From Siphonodentalium dalli (lineage: Eukaryota > Mollusca > Scaphopoda > Gadilida > Siphonodentaliidae), in NCBI GenBank assembly GCA_032622095.1, contig CP136067.1:43691549-43755548 (forward strand): DNA of 64,000 nucleotides, written 5' to 3'. Numbering within the stretch: position 1 is the stretch's first letter; each line of letters begins with the position of its first letter. Shown piece after piece: positions 1-11,135 of the stretch. The notes under the pieces are model-generated. The model was given only the letters and a program-made list of their open reading frames with translations. It was not told the origin of the DNA and did not search any database. The position numbers and the translations under genes were made by a program.

Positions 1-98
1 CGGTGGCAACACCACAGAAAGCTAATGCTGTTATACAATGTTGGTGGTGCGAAATTGAAAGTTAAGAAAATTTATATTAATTTGTCTGTCCCTTACAG

Positions 99-212
99 GT
101 GATTGAAATAACCTGGAATCAAAGAAATGGAATCCTTGCCATCTGTAGTTATTGGCAATGCCGACTAACTGTGAGGTTGTCCTGCTGATAACAGTGGTTC
201 TACAATGAGCAG
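99..212 (+). other. Possible small exon, probably 5' UTR
   Basis: A pyrimidine-rich tract ending in ACAG (AG at 97-98) precedes this stretch, and CAG|GTATGT (GT at 213-214) follows it, so both borders look like splice sites. The only long reading from its first ATG stops after 13 codons; a second ATG lies 7 bases before the donor. If real it would be a non-coding or start-codon exon. Splice-like borders alone arise by chance in AT-rich DNA. Confidence 0.2.
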
Positions 213-880
213 GTATGTAATTTAATTTAGCGTCAATACTGCACAACAGGTATGTACGATTTTTGGTATAACCCATTACCCATGGTCCATCATATGACAA
301 ATACATTACCTTACAGAATCAGTGACACCTTTGAGGTCAATATAAACTGTATTCCAACAGACTTATCACCAATATTCAATGGCATAGTGAGATTGATTAC
401 TTTGATATAGTGGGAATACTTTGCATCATTGGGATACCTCAGTCCTGGGATAAAACCACAGAATGTCAGAAGCAAAATTTATGATTTATTCATGTGTATT
501 TATTTGGTCAGTTCAGTTAAGTATGATATCAATGACAATCTGTCATACATTGAGAGATATTATGCATTGAAAAGCTGAATGAGAGTACTATCTTTTGAGA
601 TTTCAGAATTTTTTTTTTTTAATTAAAAATTAAATAATAACTAACAATTAATTATTAAATTAATTAGTAATTAATAATCGTACATTGATACATATATCAT
701 TGTATCATTGTATTATGATTGTTTCCATTTAATATCCAAATAAACAGGCTTTTTTTACAAGTTCAATTGATTTGTTATTTGTCCATCCTGTCCTCCATAC
801 AATTCAAAATAGTCCCAATTGCAAATGTCTGGTTAATTATTGCCATTTTTCAGAATAGGGTACTCATAATTTGACTTCAT

Positions 881-1150
881 TTATAAGAATGGTGTTCCTT
901 CTTCTGCAGAAAGACGGCTCCTCTCATGGAAAACAGATATGATGCTACATCTGTCACCACAGTGTAACGATGAAAGTGGAAGTAGATAAAAGTTCTCGGT
1001 ACCTAAAGTGAACTTATTATAAAATGTTACAAATCTCTCTTCATTACTCTTATGATGTTCATATTTCAAAACTTTTAATACATGGTATGCATTCCTCAAT
1101 ATGTGTTCTACATCCCTGTGAAGTTCCATTGCATACGGTTGTGGATTTAT
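881..1150 (-). CDS. Terminal coding exon of an unrecognised gene
   Basis: An open frame of 89 codons runs from an acceptor-like TATCTAG (AG at 1151-1152, minus strand) to a TAA at 881-883. It includes an internal Met, an acidic and basic first half with HHKSNEERF, and a second half with FYLLPLSSLHCGDRC and SIISVFHERSR. Its composition is protein-like, with mixed hydrophobic and charged residues and no repeats, and both ends make sense as the last exon of a minus-strand gene. The upstream side (higher coordinates) runs directly into homopolymer tracts and the Helitron array, so earlier exons would lie beyond about 9.7 kb or be lost. TTTATT motifs near 485-505 would give minus-strand AATAAA signals. 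I do not recognise the family; it could be a decayed exon. Confidence 0.4.
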   Translation of the reverse strand: MNPQPYAMELHRDVEHILRNAYHVLKVLKYEHHKSNEERFVTFYNKFTLGTENFYLLPLSSLHCGDRCSIISVFHERSRLSAEEGTPFL

Positions 1151-1211
1151 CTAGATATTGCCAAATTACCTGACCCACCCAAAATTGGAAAAATATTGGG
1201 CAAACGTGCGT

Positions 1212-1235
1212 CCCCCCCCCCCCCCCCCCCCCCCC
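1212..1235. repeat. Poly-C tract (24 C)
   Basis: An uninterrupted run of 24 C, followed 68 bases later by 13 G at 1304-1316. Both lie between the candidate exon and the MITE fragment. Confidence 0.95.
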
Positions 1236-1359
1236 GCTTAATTAGGACTAGCATGGTTTATCGTCATGTCAGCCGCTAGGTCATACGAGTTTTCAGTTTT
1301 AGTGGGGGGGGGGGGGAGACCACGCAGAATGGTTAAAACAATCAACATAATAAGTGAGA

Positions 1360-1560
1360 TCACTGAGTCGCGGCCGTACTGGATTCATCCAGCTCCGTTC
1401 CGTGGTTTCAGAGATTCATCCATCCGTGCTTTTAGTGTTGCAGGTCAAAGTTCTGGAGTAGCATTTCCATATAGAGAGCTTTTGAAATTTCATCACTTCC
1501 ATATATGGAAATGCTAATTTGATCTGTAGCACTAAAACCACGGAACCGAGCGGGACATCT
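1360..1560 (+). mobile_element. MITE fragment, 'CACTGAGTCGCGGCC' family
   Basis: It starts with TCACTGAGTCGCGGCCGTAC and contains an internal inverted repeat around TTCCATATA...TATATGGAA near 1466-1512. The right half ends at ACCACGGAACCG and the expected right terminal repeat is missing just before the Helitron array. An almost complete copy is at 38131-38354 and a right-half copy at 51268-51385. Confidence 0.6.
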
Positions 1561-1571
1561 TCTATACTATA

Positions 1572-2124
1572 TCTCATATATATTTTGAAGACCTCTGTCT
1601 GTATGTATGTTTGTTTGTTTGTTTGTTTGTTTGTCTGTCTGTCATTAATACAAATCTACGATTCTGGACCGATCGGGACGAAACTTGGTACGTGTGTGTA
1701 GTATGACCAGGCGGTGAACGTTGTCGCATTGGCGAGCCCGTGCGGCGCCCGCTTCGCGCATGCGCAGACGAGATCTCGGAAACGGGTGGAGCTATCGACT
1801 TGAAATTTGCTATGTGAATGTATCTTGCCCCGGATACGAATTTTATCGGGTCGCCGAGCCCGTGCGACACCAGCTTCGCGCATGCGCAGACGTGATCTCG
1901 GAAACGGGTGGAGCTATCGACTTGAAATTTGCTATGTGAATGTATCTTGCCCCGGATACGAATTTTATCGGGTCGCCGAGCCCATGCGACGCCAGCTTCG
2001 CGCATGCGCAGACCAGATCTCGGAAACGGGTAGAGCTATCGACTTGAAATTTCGGGCTGGGTAGAGCTATCGACTTGAAATTTGGTTTTTGAATAGCCCG
2101 GACAACGTCGGGCTCATCGGCTAG
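1572..2124 (+). mobile_element. Helitron-like element 1 (family A)
   Basis: Starts TCTCATATATATTTTGAAG after an A and ends with the stem AGCCCG...CGGGCT (8-base loop) then CATCGGCTAG. This is the TC / hairpin / CTAG architecture of Helitron termini. It carries three 122-bp repeats and no protein, so it is non-autonomous. It abuts the next element directly. Confidence 0.75.
1772..2060 (+). repeat. 122-bp tandem repeat in family A Helitrons
   Basis: GATCTCGG recurs at 1772, 1894 and 2016, and GCTATCGACTTGAAATTT follows each. The same unit with the same period occurs in elements 2, 3 and 6. The period is not a multiple of 3, so the overlapping open frames are not evidence of coding. Confidence 0.9.
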
Positions 2125-2524
2125 TCTCATATATATTTTGAAGACCTCTGTCTGTATGTATGTTTGTTTGTTTGTTTGTTTGTTTGTCTGTCTGTCATTT
2201 ATACAAATCTACGATTCTCGACCGATCGGGACGAAACTTGGTACGTGTGTGTAGTTTGACCAGGCGGTGAACGTTGTCGTATTGGCGAGCCCGTGCGGCG
2301 CCCGCTTCGCGCATGCGCAGACGAGATCTCGGAAACGGGTGGAGCTATCGACTTGAAATTTGCTATGTGAATGTATCTTGCCCCGGATACGAATTTTATC
2401 GGGTCGCCGAGCCCGTGCGACACCAGCTTCGCGCATGCGCAGACCAGATCTCGGAAACGGGTAGAGCTATCGACTTGAAATTTTGTTTTTGAATAGCCCG
2501 GACAACGTCGGGCTCATCGGCTAT
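2125..2524 (+). mobile_element. Helitron-like element 2 (family A)
   Basis: Same 5' start (TCTCATATATATTTTG), two 122-bp repeat units, then the AGCCCG/CGGGCT hairpin and CATCGGCTA, where CTAG has become CTAT. Head-to-tail with its neighbours. Confidence 0.75.
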
Positions 2525-2959
2525 CTAATATATATTTTGAAGACCTCTGTCTGTCTGTCTGTTTGTCTGTCTGTTATTTATACAAATCTACGATTCTCGA
2601 CCGATCGGGACGAAACTTGGTACGTGTGTGTAGTTTGACCAGGCGGTCGTCGTTGTCGTATTGGCGAGCCCGTGCGACGCCCGTGCGACGCATGCGCAGA
2701 CGAGATCTCGGAAACGGGTGGAGCTATCGACTTGAAATTTGGTATGTGAATGTATCTTGCCCCGGATACGAATTTTATCGGGTCGCCGAGCCCGTGCGAC
2801 GCCAACTTCGCTCATTCGCAGACCAGATCTCGGAAACGGGTAGAGCTATCGACTTGAAATTTGGTTTTTGAATAGCCCGGACAACGTCGGGCTGGGTAGA
2901 ACTATCGACTTGAAATTTGGTTTTTGAATAGCCCGGACAACGTCGGACACATCAGCTAG
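2525..2959 (+). mobile_element. Helitron-like element 3 (family A)
   Basis: Starts TCTAATATATATTTTGAAG, has a TCTG microsatellite and two diverged repeat units. The terminal hairpin segment (GAATAGCCCGGACAACGTCG) is present twice, at about 2870-2895 and 2927-2946. Ends CATCAGCTAG. Confidence 0.75.
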
Positions 2960-4092
2960 TCTATATATATATTTTTAGACTTCCGTATATATATGTGTAC
3001 TTCATAGAATCGAAAACGGCTGGCTCGATTGAATTCAAACTTCCCATCTAAGGGTAAAAAGCCACGGGAATCGTCGTCACGGCGTTTTGGAGAGGCTCAG
3101 CGAACGCCATTCTCCACTCTCAGTCACACAAAAAACGGCACTGTGGTGGTTAATAGCGTTCATAGTTAAAGAGCGTTCGTGTCCGCAGTGTGTTGATAAA
3201 GAGGGTATGTGTTTAATGTGACTCTTACGTCTGGGTCTCGGCGTGATCGTGTAAAACTGTATCCAGACATGAGCGTGTTGTGTGACGACATTCCCAACAC
3301 CTAACAGGGACAAATATCTATTAGCCACCATCAATGCGAGTAACGACATTCCCAACACATAACAGGGACAAATATATATTAGCCACCATCAAGGCGATTA
3401 TTGCGACGTATTAATTCAAATGCTTTCGATCAAACAATATTCTCTGTCGCACTCATATTTCGTCATCTCTACGAAAGCAGCACATGTCGCGTTGGTGATG
3501 GGTGCGCGGCGGGATTAATTTAAATATGTCATGTTGGTAACAATATCTAGCCGAGAATTTCTCAGACCTACATACGAATGCGACCAGCAAATTTCAAAAT
3601 TGGTCACTCGACCTCCCCATGAATATCTTCTGGGAAATGCCAGGGAATGCGTGCCCATTATCGGGCCATTGTGTGTGTCGCGGTCGCGCAATTTGAACAC
3701 TTTCGAGGTAAATACACGTGGTTGTGAATTACGTCACGCCACGTGGATCCAGGCGGAAGTTAAACTGACCCTTCCAATGCCGCGTACGTTAGTGATATAC
3801 ATGTATACCGGAGTTATAGCGTGAGCGTTATGTTTTTTGACTGACCGCAGAGCCCGATCCGCCGAATGTGAGAATGTTATCACCTGTTACGGCAGTCCCT
3901 GGTCCACGGCAGTCAATTGCCGTGTCGAATATTGAAGCCTACTGATCAATTCAAGTTCAAATCGGGTAAAACTCGCTGTTTTCGACGAAATTGTACACCT
4001 AGGTGCAGCATACGTGTCTCGGAAGCTGTTGCAATTGCTTTTTCGAACAAAGCCATGAGACGAACCACGCCAGTGGCGGGCTAACCTGCTAG
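2960..4092 (+). mobile_element. Helitron-like element 4 (family B)
   Basis: Starts TCTATATATATATTTTTAG followed by ACTTCCGTATAT and ends GGCGGGCTAACCTGCTAG, a second terminal family. The inside holds a roughly 57-bp direct duplication (ACGACATTCCCAACAC...) at about 3287-3400 and the phrase AAAGAGCGTTCGTGTCCGCAG shared with elements 5 and 7. No coding capacity is recognisable. Confidence 0.7.
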
Positions 4093-5349
4093 TCTATCTA
4101 TACTATATATTTTGAGAACTCCGTATATATGTATATATATGTGTGTGTGGGTACTTCATAGAATCCAAAACGCGTGTACAGATTGAGCTCAAATTTCGTA
4201 TGTAAGTGTAAAATCACACCGACACCGCCGTGGTCGCGTTTTGGAGAAGCTCAGAGCACCCTTTATCCACTCCCAAATCACCACAAAGGCACGGCGGGGG
4301 TTAATCAAGTGATTATTTAATGAGCGTTTGTTTTTGACGCATCTCTATAAAGAGCGTCTGTTTCCCATTCAACGTTATTAGCATCTGCAGAGTTATACGG
4401 GAAAATTGAGTGCATTTCCTATGCGGGGAGATTTATTGGATGCCATACTCTTACAACATCATTGTTATAGTATGTATGACACTTAGGTCAGGGCTTATGT
4501 GGGGGTAGTTATAGGCATAATGCTTCTCAGAAATCCCGGTTACAAACCAACACTCACAATTTCGTATCGCAATCGGCACTTCGGGGTTACTAGCGTTGAT
4601 ATATAAAGAGCGTTAGTTATCCGCAGTGTCTATATAAAGAGCGTCGTTTTCGCTATCTACTTATCTGTATGACGGGCAATTCAATGCAATGTTATCGCTC
4701 GAAATATTATGCAGAGAGAGAAGCGTTTGTTTTCAATGCAATACCTGATTCGACATCAAGCGTGAACGTTATCGCTCGAAATAGCTCGAAATATTATGCA
4801 GAGAGATTGCCTGTCGTTCCTTGGAACGGGGGACATGTTTACAATTCAACAAAACGTTACGGGATTCAACAAAACGTTATCGCTCGAAATGTTTAGGACG
4901 GGTACCATGAATTAACTCATTGAAAGTCGTTCCTAGGAAGGGGGATTTCATTGACCCGCTCGAAATAGCTCGAAATATTATGCAGAGAGATTTCACGACG
5001 GGATTCAACAAAAAGTTATCGCTCGAAATGTTTAGGACGGGTACCATGAATTAACTCATTGAAAGTCGTTCCTAGGAAGGGGGATTCATCGGATTTTTCC
5101 GCCAGAAACAAAAAAAATTAACAGAAAACAAATATATTACATTTAAAAAACATTAAAATAATATTAAAATGTCATGTTAAAATTTAAAAAAAATATAAAT
5201 AAAAACAAAATAATTAAAAAAAATGTCATGTTTCTGTTATGTTTCGGAAAAAATTCAGAAAAAAAATATATTACATTTAAAAAACATTAAAATAATATTA
5301 AAATGTCATGTTTCGGACAAACGCCGCCGGTGGCGGGCTAACCTGCTAG
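4093..5349 (+). mobile_element. Helitron-like element 5 (family B)
   Basis: Starts TCTATCTATACTATATATTT and ends GGCGGGCTAACCTGCTAG after a GCCGCC/GGCGG mini-hairpin. Contains a 100-base duplicated block (AAAACGTTATCGCTCGAAATG and AAAGTTATCGCTCGAAATG; near 4855 and 5010), several GCTCGAAATA repeats, and a very A-rich segment at 5105-5320. Confidence 0.7.
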
Positions 5350-5907
5350 TCTCATATATATTTTGAAGACCTCTGTCTGTATGTTTGTCTGTATGTTTGT
5401 CATTAATACAAATCTACGATTCTCGACCGATCGGGACGAAACTTGGTACGTGTGTGTAGTTTGAACAGGCGGTGGACGTTGTCGTATTGGCGAGCCCGTG
5501 CGGCGTCAGCTTCGCGCATGCGCAGACGAGATCTCGGAAACGGGTGGAGCTATCGACTTGAAATTTGCTATGTGAATGTATCTTGCCCCGGATACGAATT
5601 GTATCGGGTCGCCGAGCCCGTGCGACGCCAGCTTCGCGCATGCGCAGACGAGATCTCGGAAACGGGTAGAGCTATCGACTTGAAATTTGGTATGTGAATG
5701 TATCTTGCCCCGGATACGAATTTTATCGGGTTGCCGAGCCCGTGCGACGCCAGCTTCGCGCATGCGCAGACCAGATCTCGGAAACGGGTAGAGCTATCGA
5801 CTTGAAATTTGTTTTTTGAATAGCCCGGACAACGTCGGGCTGGGTAGAGCTATCGACTTGAAATTTGGTTTTTGAATAGCCCGGACAACGTCGGGCTCAT
5901 CGGCTAG
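5350..5907 (+). mobile_element. Helitron-like element 6 (family A)
   Basis: Starts TCTCATATATATTTTGAAG, carries three 122-bp repeat units (GATCTCGG at 5530, 5652 and 5774) and two copies of the AGCCCG...CGGGCT hairpin, and ends CATCGGCTAG. Confidence 0.75.
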
Positions 5908-6240
5908 TACTATATATTTTGAGACTTCCGTATATATTTACTTTATAGAATCGAAAACGGCTGGCTCGATTGAGTTCAAACTTCCCATGTAAGGGTAAAA
6001 ACCCACGAACACCGTAGTTGTCGCGTTTTGGAGAAGCTCTGAGCACCCTTTCTCCACTCCCAAAATCACCGCAAAGGCACGGCGGGGGTTAATCGCGTTG
6101 ATAGTTAAAGAGCGTTCGTATCCGCAGTGTCGTTGATAAACAACTTCCATATTTGGCTTCGTTAACCGGGTAACGCTCTTTATTCCCTTCGGCTTTCGCA
6201 CGTAAGGAAATAAAAACTGCCATTTTCCAACATTATTCTC

Positions 6241-7325
6241 TATGATTTGCAAGGCAATTGGATCAGACGCAATTGATTATATCTATGATATTTTATCTAT
6301 GATCTCACTGCCATTCGTTCGAGTGAATAACTCACACTGCCAACATTATTCTGTATCTATGATTTGCAAGGCAATTTGATCAGACGCAATTTATTCTGAT
6401 TTGCAATTATCCGCATTGTGAAATAATTCTGAAAATCAAACGCAATTGGATAATCATTCTGAAAATCAAACGCAATTGGATCAGACGCAATTTATTCTAT
6501 CTATGCAAGGTAATTTGATCAGACGCAATTTATTCTGATTTGCAATTATCCGCATTGTGAAATAATTCTGAAAATCAAACGCAATTGGATAATCATTCTG
6601 AAAATCAAACGCAATTGGATCAGACGCAATTTATTCTATCTATGCAAGGTAATTTGATCAGACGAAATTTATTCTGATTTGCAATTATCCGCATTGTGAA
6701 ATAATTCTGAAAATCAAACGCAATTGGTTCAGACGCAATTTATTCTATCTATGGCGCATTCTGACTGCCATTCGTTCGAGTGAATAACTCAGACTGCCAA
6801 CAGTATTCTCTATCTATGATTTGCAAGGCAATTGGATCAGACGCAATTGATTCTATCTATGAGATTCTATCTATGATCTCACTGCCATTCGTTCGAGTGA
6901 ATAACTCACACTGCCAACATTATTCTGTATCTACACACTGCCAACATTATTCTGTATCTACACACTGCCAACATTATTCTGTATCTACACACTGCCAACA
7001 TTATTCTGTATCTATGATTTGCAAGGCAATTTGATCAGACGCAATTTATTCTGATTTACAATTATCCGCATCAAACGCAATTGGATCAGACGCAATTTAT
7101 TCTATCTATGCAAGGCAATTTGATCAGACGCAATGTATTCTGATTTGCAATTATCCGCATTGTGAAATCATTCTGAAAATTAAACGCAATTGGATCAGAC
7201 GCAATTTATTCTATCTATGGCGCATTCTGACTGCCATTCGTTCGAGTGAATAACTCAGACTGCCAACAGTATTCTCTATCTATGATTTGCAAGGCAATTG
7301 GATCAGACGCATTTCATTATATCTA
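6241..7325 (+). repeat. Complex short tandem repeats
   Basis: Shuffled copies of TCTATGATTTGCAAGGCAAT, GATCAGACGCAATTTATTCT and GAAAATCAAACGCAATTGGA. At 6909-7012 there are four 27-bp units (CACACTGCCAACATTATTCT...) in register. Confidence 0.85.
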
Positions 7326-7327
7326 TG

Positions 7328-9540
7328 AAAAATTCAAATCCAGTTACACAGGAAATTGAATTGGTGTGGGGAAAAATTCCCAAATGTTGTACTTGAATTG
7401 TTATTGGTCCATGGTGAGACTATCGTTTCTCTTGATTAAATAGGCAGAATTAACTCATTATCTCCTCACTTTTTCAGTTCTGTATTCTGACCACTCAGTT
7501 TAATTAACGAATCAATGAACAACGATAATTAATGTATTAAGAAACTCTTAGACGAGTGAATGTATAGACAGAAAAATGCAAATCCAGTTACACAGGAAAT
7601 TGAATTGGTGTGGGGAAAAATTCCCAAATGTTATACTTGAATTGTTATTGGTCCATGATGAGACTACTATAATTAATGTATTAAGAAACTCTTAGGTGAG
7701 TGAATGTATAGACAGAAAAATGCAAATCCAGTTACTCAGGAAATTGAATTGGTGTGGGGAAAAATTCCCAAATGTTGTACTTGAATTGTTATTGGTCCAT
7801 GGTGGTGAGACTATCATTTATCTTGATTAAAAAGGCAGAATTAACTCATTATCTCCTCACTTTTTCAGTTCTGTATTCTGACCACGAATCAATGAACAAC
7901 GATAATTGATGTATTAAGAAACTCTTAGATGAGTGAATGTATAGACAGAAAAATAAATTCCCAAATGTTGTACTTGAATTGTTATTGGTCATGGTGAGCC
8001 TATCGTTTCTCTTGATTAAATAGGCAGAATTGGCTCATTATCTCCTCACGTTTTCAGTTCTGTATTCTGACCACTCAGTTTAATAAACGAATCAATGAAC
8101 AACGATAATTAATGTATTAAGAAACTCTTAGATGAGTGAATGTATACACAGAAAAATGCAAATCCAGTTACACAAGAAATTGAATTGGTGTGGGGAAATA
8201 TTCCCAAATGTTGTACTTGAATTGTTATTGGTCCATGATGAGACTATCGTTTCTCTTGATAAAAAGGCAGAATTAACTCATTGATTATCTCATGTGTCTC
8301 CGCACGTTTTCAGTTCTGTATTCTGACCATTCAGTTCAATTAACGAATCAATCAACAACTATAATTAATGTATTAAGAAACTCTTAGATGAGTGAATGTA
8401 TAGACAGAAAAATGCAAATCCAGTTACTCAGGAAATTGAATTGGTGTGGGGAAAAATTCCCAAATGTTGTACTTGAATTGTTATTGGTCCATGGTGAGAC
8501 TATCATTTCTCTTGATTAAATAGGCAGAATTAACTCATTATCTCCTCACGTTTTCAGTTCTGTATTCTGACCATTCAGTTTAATTAACGAATCAATGAAC
8601 AACGACAATTAATGTATTAAGAAACTCTTAGATGAGTGAATGTATAGACAGAAAAATGCAAATCCAGTTACACAGGAAATTGAATTGGTGTGGGGGGAAA
8701 TTCCCAAATGTTGTACTTGAATTGTTATTGGTCCATGATGAGACTATCGTTTCTCTTGATAAAAAGGCAGAATTAACTCATTGATTATCTCATGTGTCTC
8801 CTCACGTTTTCAGTTCTGTATTCTGACCATTCAGTTCAATTAACGAATCAATCAACAACTATAATTAATGTATTAAGAAACTCTTAGATGAGTGAATGTA
8901 TAGACAGAAAAATGCAAATCCAGTTACTCAGGAAATTGAATTGGTGTGGGGAAAAATTTCCAAATGTTGTACTTGAATTGTTATTGGTCCATGATGAGAC
9001 TATCGTTTCTCTTGATTAAATAGGCAGAATTAACTCATTATCTCCTCACTTTTTCAGTTCTGGATTCTGACCACTCAGTTTAATTAACGAATCAATGAAC
9101 AACGACAATTAATGTATTAAGAAACTGTTAGATGAGTGAATGTATAGACAGAAAAATGCAAATCCAGTTACACGGGAAATTGAATTGGTGTGGGGAAAAA
9201 TTCCCAAATGTTGTACTTGAATTGTTATTGGTCCATGATGAGACTATCGTTTCTCTTGATAAAAAGGCAGAATTAACTCATTGATTATCTCGTGTGTCTC
9301 CTCGCGTTTTCAGTTCTGTATTCTGACCATTCAGTTCAATTAACGAATCAATCACAACAACTATAATTAATGTATTAAGAAACTCTTAGATGAGTGAATG
9401 TATAGACAGAAAAATGCAAATCCAGTTACTCAGGAAATTGAATTGGTGTGGGGAAAAATTCCCAAATGTTGTACTTGAATTGTTATTGGTCCATGGTGAG
9501 ACCATTATTTCTCTTGATTAAAAAGGCAGAATTAACTCAT
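7328..9540 (+). repeat. Satellite array with alternating 256/244-bp monomers
   Basis: ATGCAAATCCAGTTA begins units at 7576, 7720, 8156, 8412, 8656, 8912, 9156 and 9414. From 8156 on the spacing alternates 256, 244, 256, 244, 258. The longer monomers carry an extra ATTGATTATCTCATGTGTCT-like segment, at about 8280, 8780 and 9280 (every 500 bp), so the repeating unit is a dimer. Two early units carry deletions. Confidence 0.85.
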
Positions 9541-9611
9541 TGAAAAACAAAATGTCATGTTTCTGACAAAGCCATGAGACGAACCACGCCAGTGGCGGGC
9601 TAACCTGCTAG

Positions 9612-9739
9612 ATTAATATATAATTATGGCGATGTAGTTGTCAATTTGAATTAATATTCGTAAAAAATAACTACTTTAAGCAAGATTATTCTCAATATCT
9701 ATTTGATCACCCTACCGGAGTGTTTCACATCACTTTAAC
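9612..9739 (+). repeat. Fragment resembling the 3' part of a third Helitron family (C)
   Basis: GCAAGATTATTCTC... through TTTCACATCACTTTAAC matches the segment just before the 3' end of the Helitron-like copy at 37650-37714. The terminal hairpin and CTAG are absent here and the lectin sequence begins instead. Confidence 0.4.
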
Positions 9740-9799
9740 TGGTATTCATGGTTCACGCAGGTCACACCTCTAATACATCCCCAATAATTCCAATTTCAG

Positions 9800-10044
9800 G
9801 AACTCTGCGAGCATCATCCGGGAAGTGGGACTATTACTGGACAGGCGCCAATGATAAAATCACAGAAGGGGATTGGCGAAACACCGACGGAGGATCCGCA
9901 GTTGTACCTGATTGGCGAAGTGGCGAGCCTAATGGTAGCGGGAACTGTGGGTTTTTAATAGGATCTGTGGGCGATAATTTCCAGCTGGGCGACGGAACAT
10001 GTACTCTTAAATTCCCACACGTGTGCCAGTACAACACAACATGA
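9800..10044 (+). CDS. C-type lectin domain, last coding exon
   Basis: After an acceptor (CCAATTTCAG, AG at 9798-9799) 81 codons run to TGA at 10042-10044. The sequence is the C-terminal half of a C-type lectin fold: YYWTGANDKITEGDW matches the WIGL and EG-W core, SGEPNGSGNCG carries an EPN triplet (the mannose-type calcium-site motif of the family) and the first of three cysteines, and DGTCTLKFPHVCQ gives the closing cysteine pair. The WND calcium motif is replaced by LGD, so calcium or sugar binding may be weak. The first half of the domain and any signal peptide must lie on upstream exons, but upstream is the 8-kb Helitron array; either a long intron holds the array or the exon is orphaned. 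Such proteins are usually secreted and used in recognition or immunity. Confidence 0.7.
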
Positions 10045-10285
10045 ACGATGTCGAAAGAAGAGGCATGAAAACTCACATCACACACATACATGGCTATAGT
10101 GTATCCTGGTCTGTACAGTGCCGATTTCTCCAGGAATTTTGAGTTATATCTTAAAGATAGTGTATCTCTTTCGGTCCACAATTACAACAACAACATAATT
10201 TTTATAAATCCCGATTTCAAAACTAAAACTAGCTATTTTGCGAATAAAATACAGACAAAAATGAAGATTTGATGTACTCTTTGTA

Positions 10286-10291
10286 AATAAA
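10286..10291 (+). terminator. Polyadenylation signal AATAAA of the lectin exon
   Basis: AATAAA lies 242 bases after the lectin stop codon. The 3' UTR between them has no other recognised feature. Confidence 0.6.
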
Positions 10292-11135
10292 GGCATAAAA
10301 CTGCGGTTTATTTCCATCATATTTCGCGTAATATCTGTTAGTTAAAGTGCAATTTGCCTTGATTGAGGGGGATAACAGGACATAGTTCTCCCTCGTGATA
10401 CGCTCTTGGTATGCTTGGAACTTTTTAGCACGGATTTCTGTTTTAAAAGTAGCCCCTAAAATGTCCCCAGAACGTGATGCTTTCCAGCCACAAGTCCTCG
10501 ATTCACATATATTAATTTATAAACCGGGGTCTATATAAATAGCTGTGGAAGAAATACACCTTCTTTAAACTATGCCTCAATAAATTAAATTTTGCCATGT
10601 TTCCAAAAAATTGGTCTGCAATTAGTCTCAATCTACTATATAATTTGAGACTTCCGTTTTTCTTGTTCTCATTCAGGTTGTGGTGAAAAGTCATATTGGA
10701 CGAGACACGCAGTGTCGAGTAAAAGAAAAACACATACTGTACACAACATTGTATAATGACATTTTTATTATCCATCTGTATGTTCATCTATATGTATATA
10801 TGTTAATTATTTAATACTCTGTATTCGCCACTTAATTGAGACATTGAGTTAAATAAACAATCAATCAATCAATCCAAACTTTGGGAATAAAACTGTTGTG
10901 GTTATTATTGGTATTTGTTGGCGCTTGATTCTCTATAAAAGCGTTATTTGATCTAGAAAGCATGATTTGGAACAGTAAACACGGAAATGAAAAAAAACTC
11001 AACGCGGAAGTGAAACGTCTGCTAAATCCACCAGAATATTGCGCGCGCACCACAATTTCACCGATTCATTTGTCAATAGAGTTACTTCGTGACGTCGATA
11101 AAAAGTCATCTTGGACTATATTTAAATAGTGTTAG
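10292..11135. other. Intergenic, with a solo Helitron B-type 5' end
   Basis: At 10632, after an A, TCTACTATATAATTTGAGAC then TTCCG reproduces the family B Helitron start, but I found no partner 3' end close by. An (AATC)n tract lies at 10860-10876. Nothing else is recognised. Confidence 0.5.

Larger units (their letters stand above)
5908..9611 (+). mobile_element. Helitron-like element 7 (family B) carrying satellite DNA
   Basis: The start TACTATATATTTTGAGACTT is family B with a degenerate first dinucleotide, and the end GGCGGGCTAACCTGCTAG is the same as in elements 4 and 5. Between them are about 1 kb of short repeats built on CAATTGGATCAGACGCAATT and 2.2 kb of a longer tandem repeat. At 3.7 kb it is the largest member of the array; no protein is encoded. 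Confidence 0.7.

Noticed and set aside
1574-2871. Overlapping 70-140-codon frames on both strands in the Helitron array
   Set aside because: They are the 122-bp repeat read in different frames; the period is not a multiple of 3 and the peptides have no family.
6780-7034. Repetitive Cys/His-rich peptide (STHCQHYSV repeats)
   Set aside because: It is the translation of a 27-bp tandem repeat inside a non-coding Helitron.
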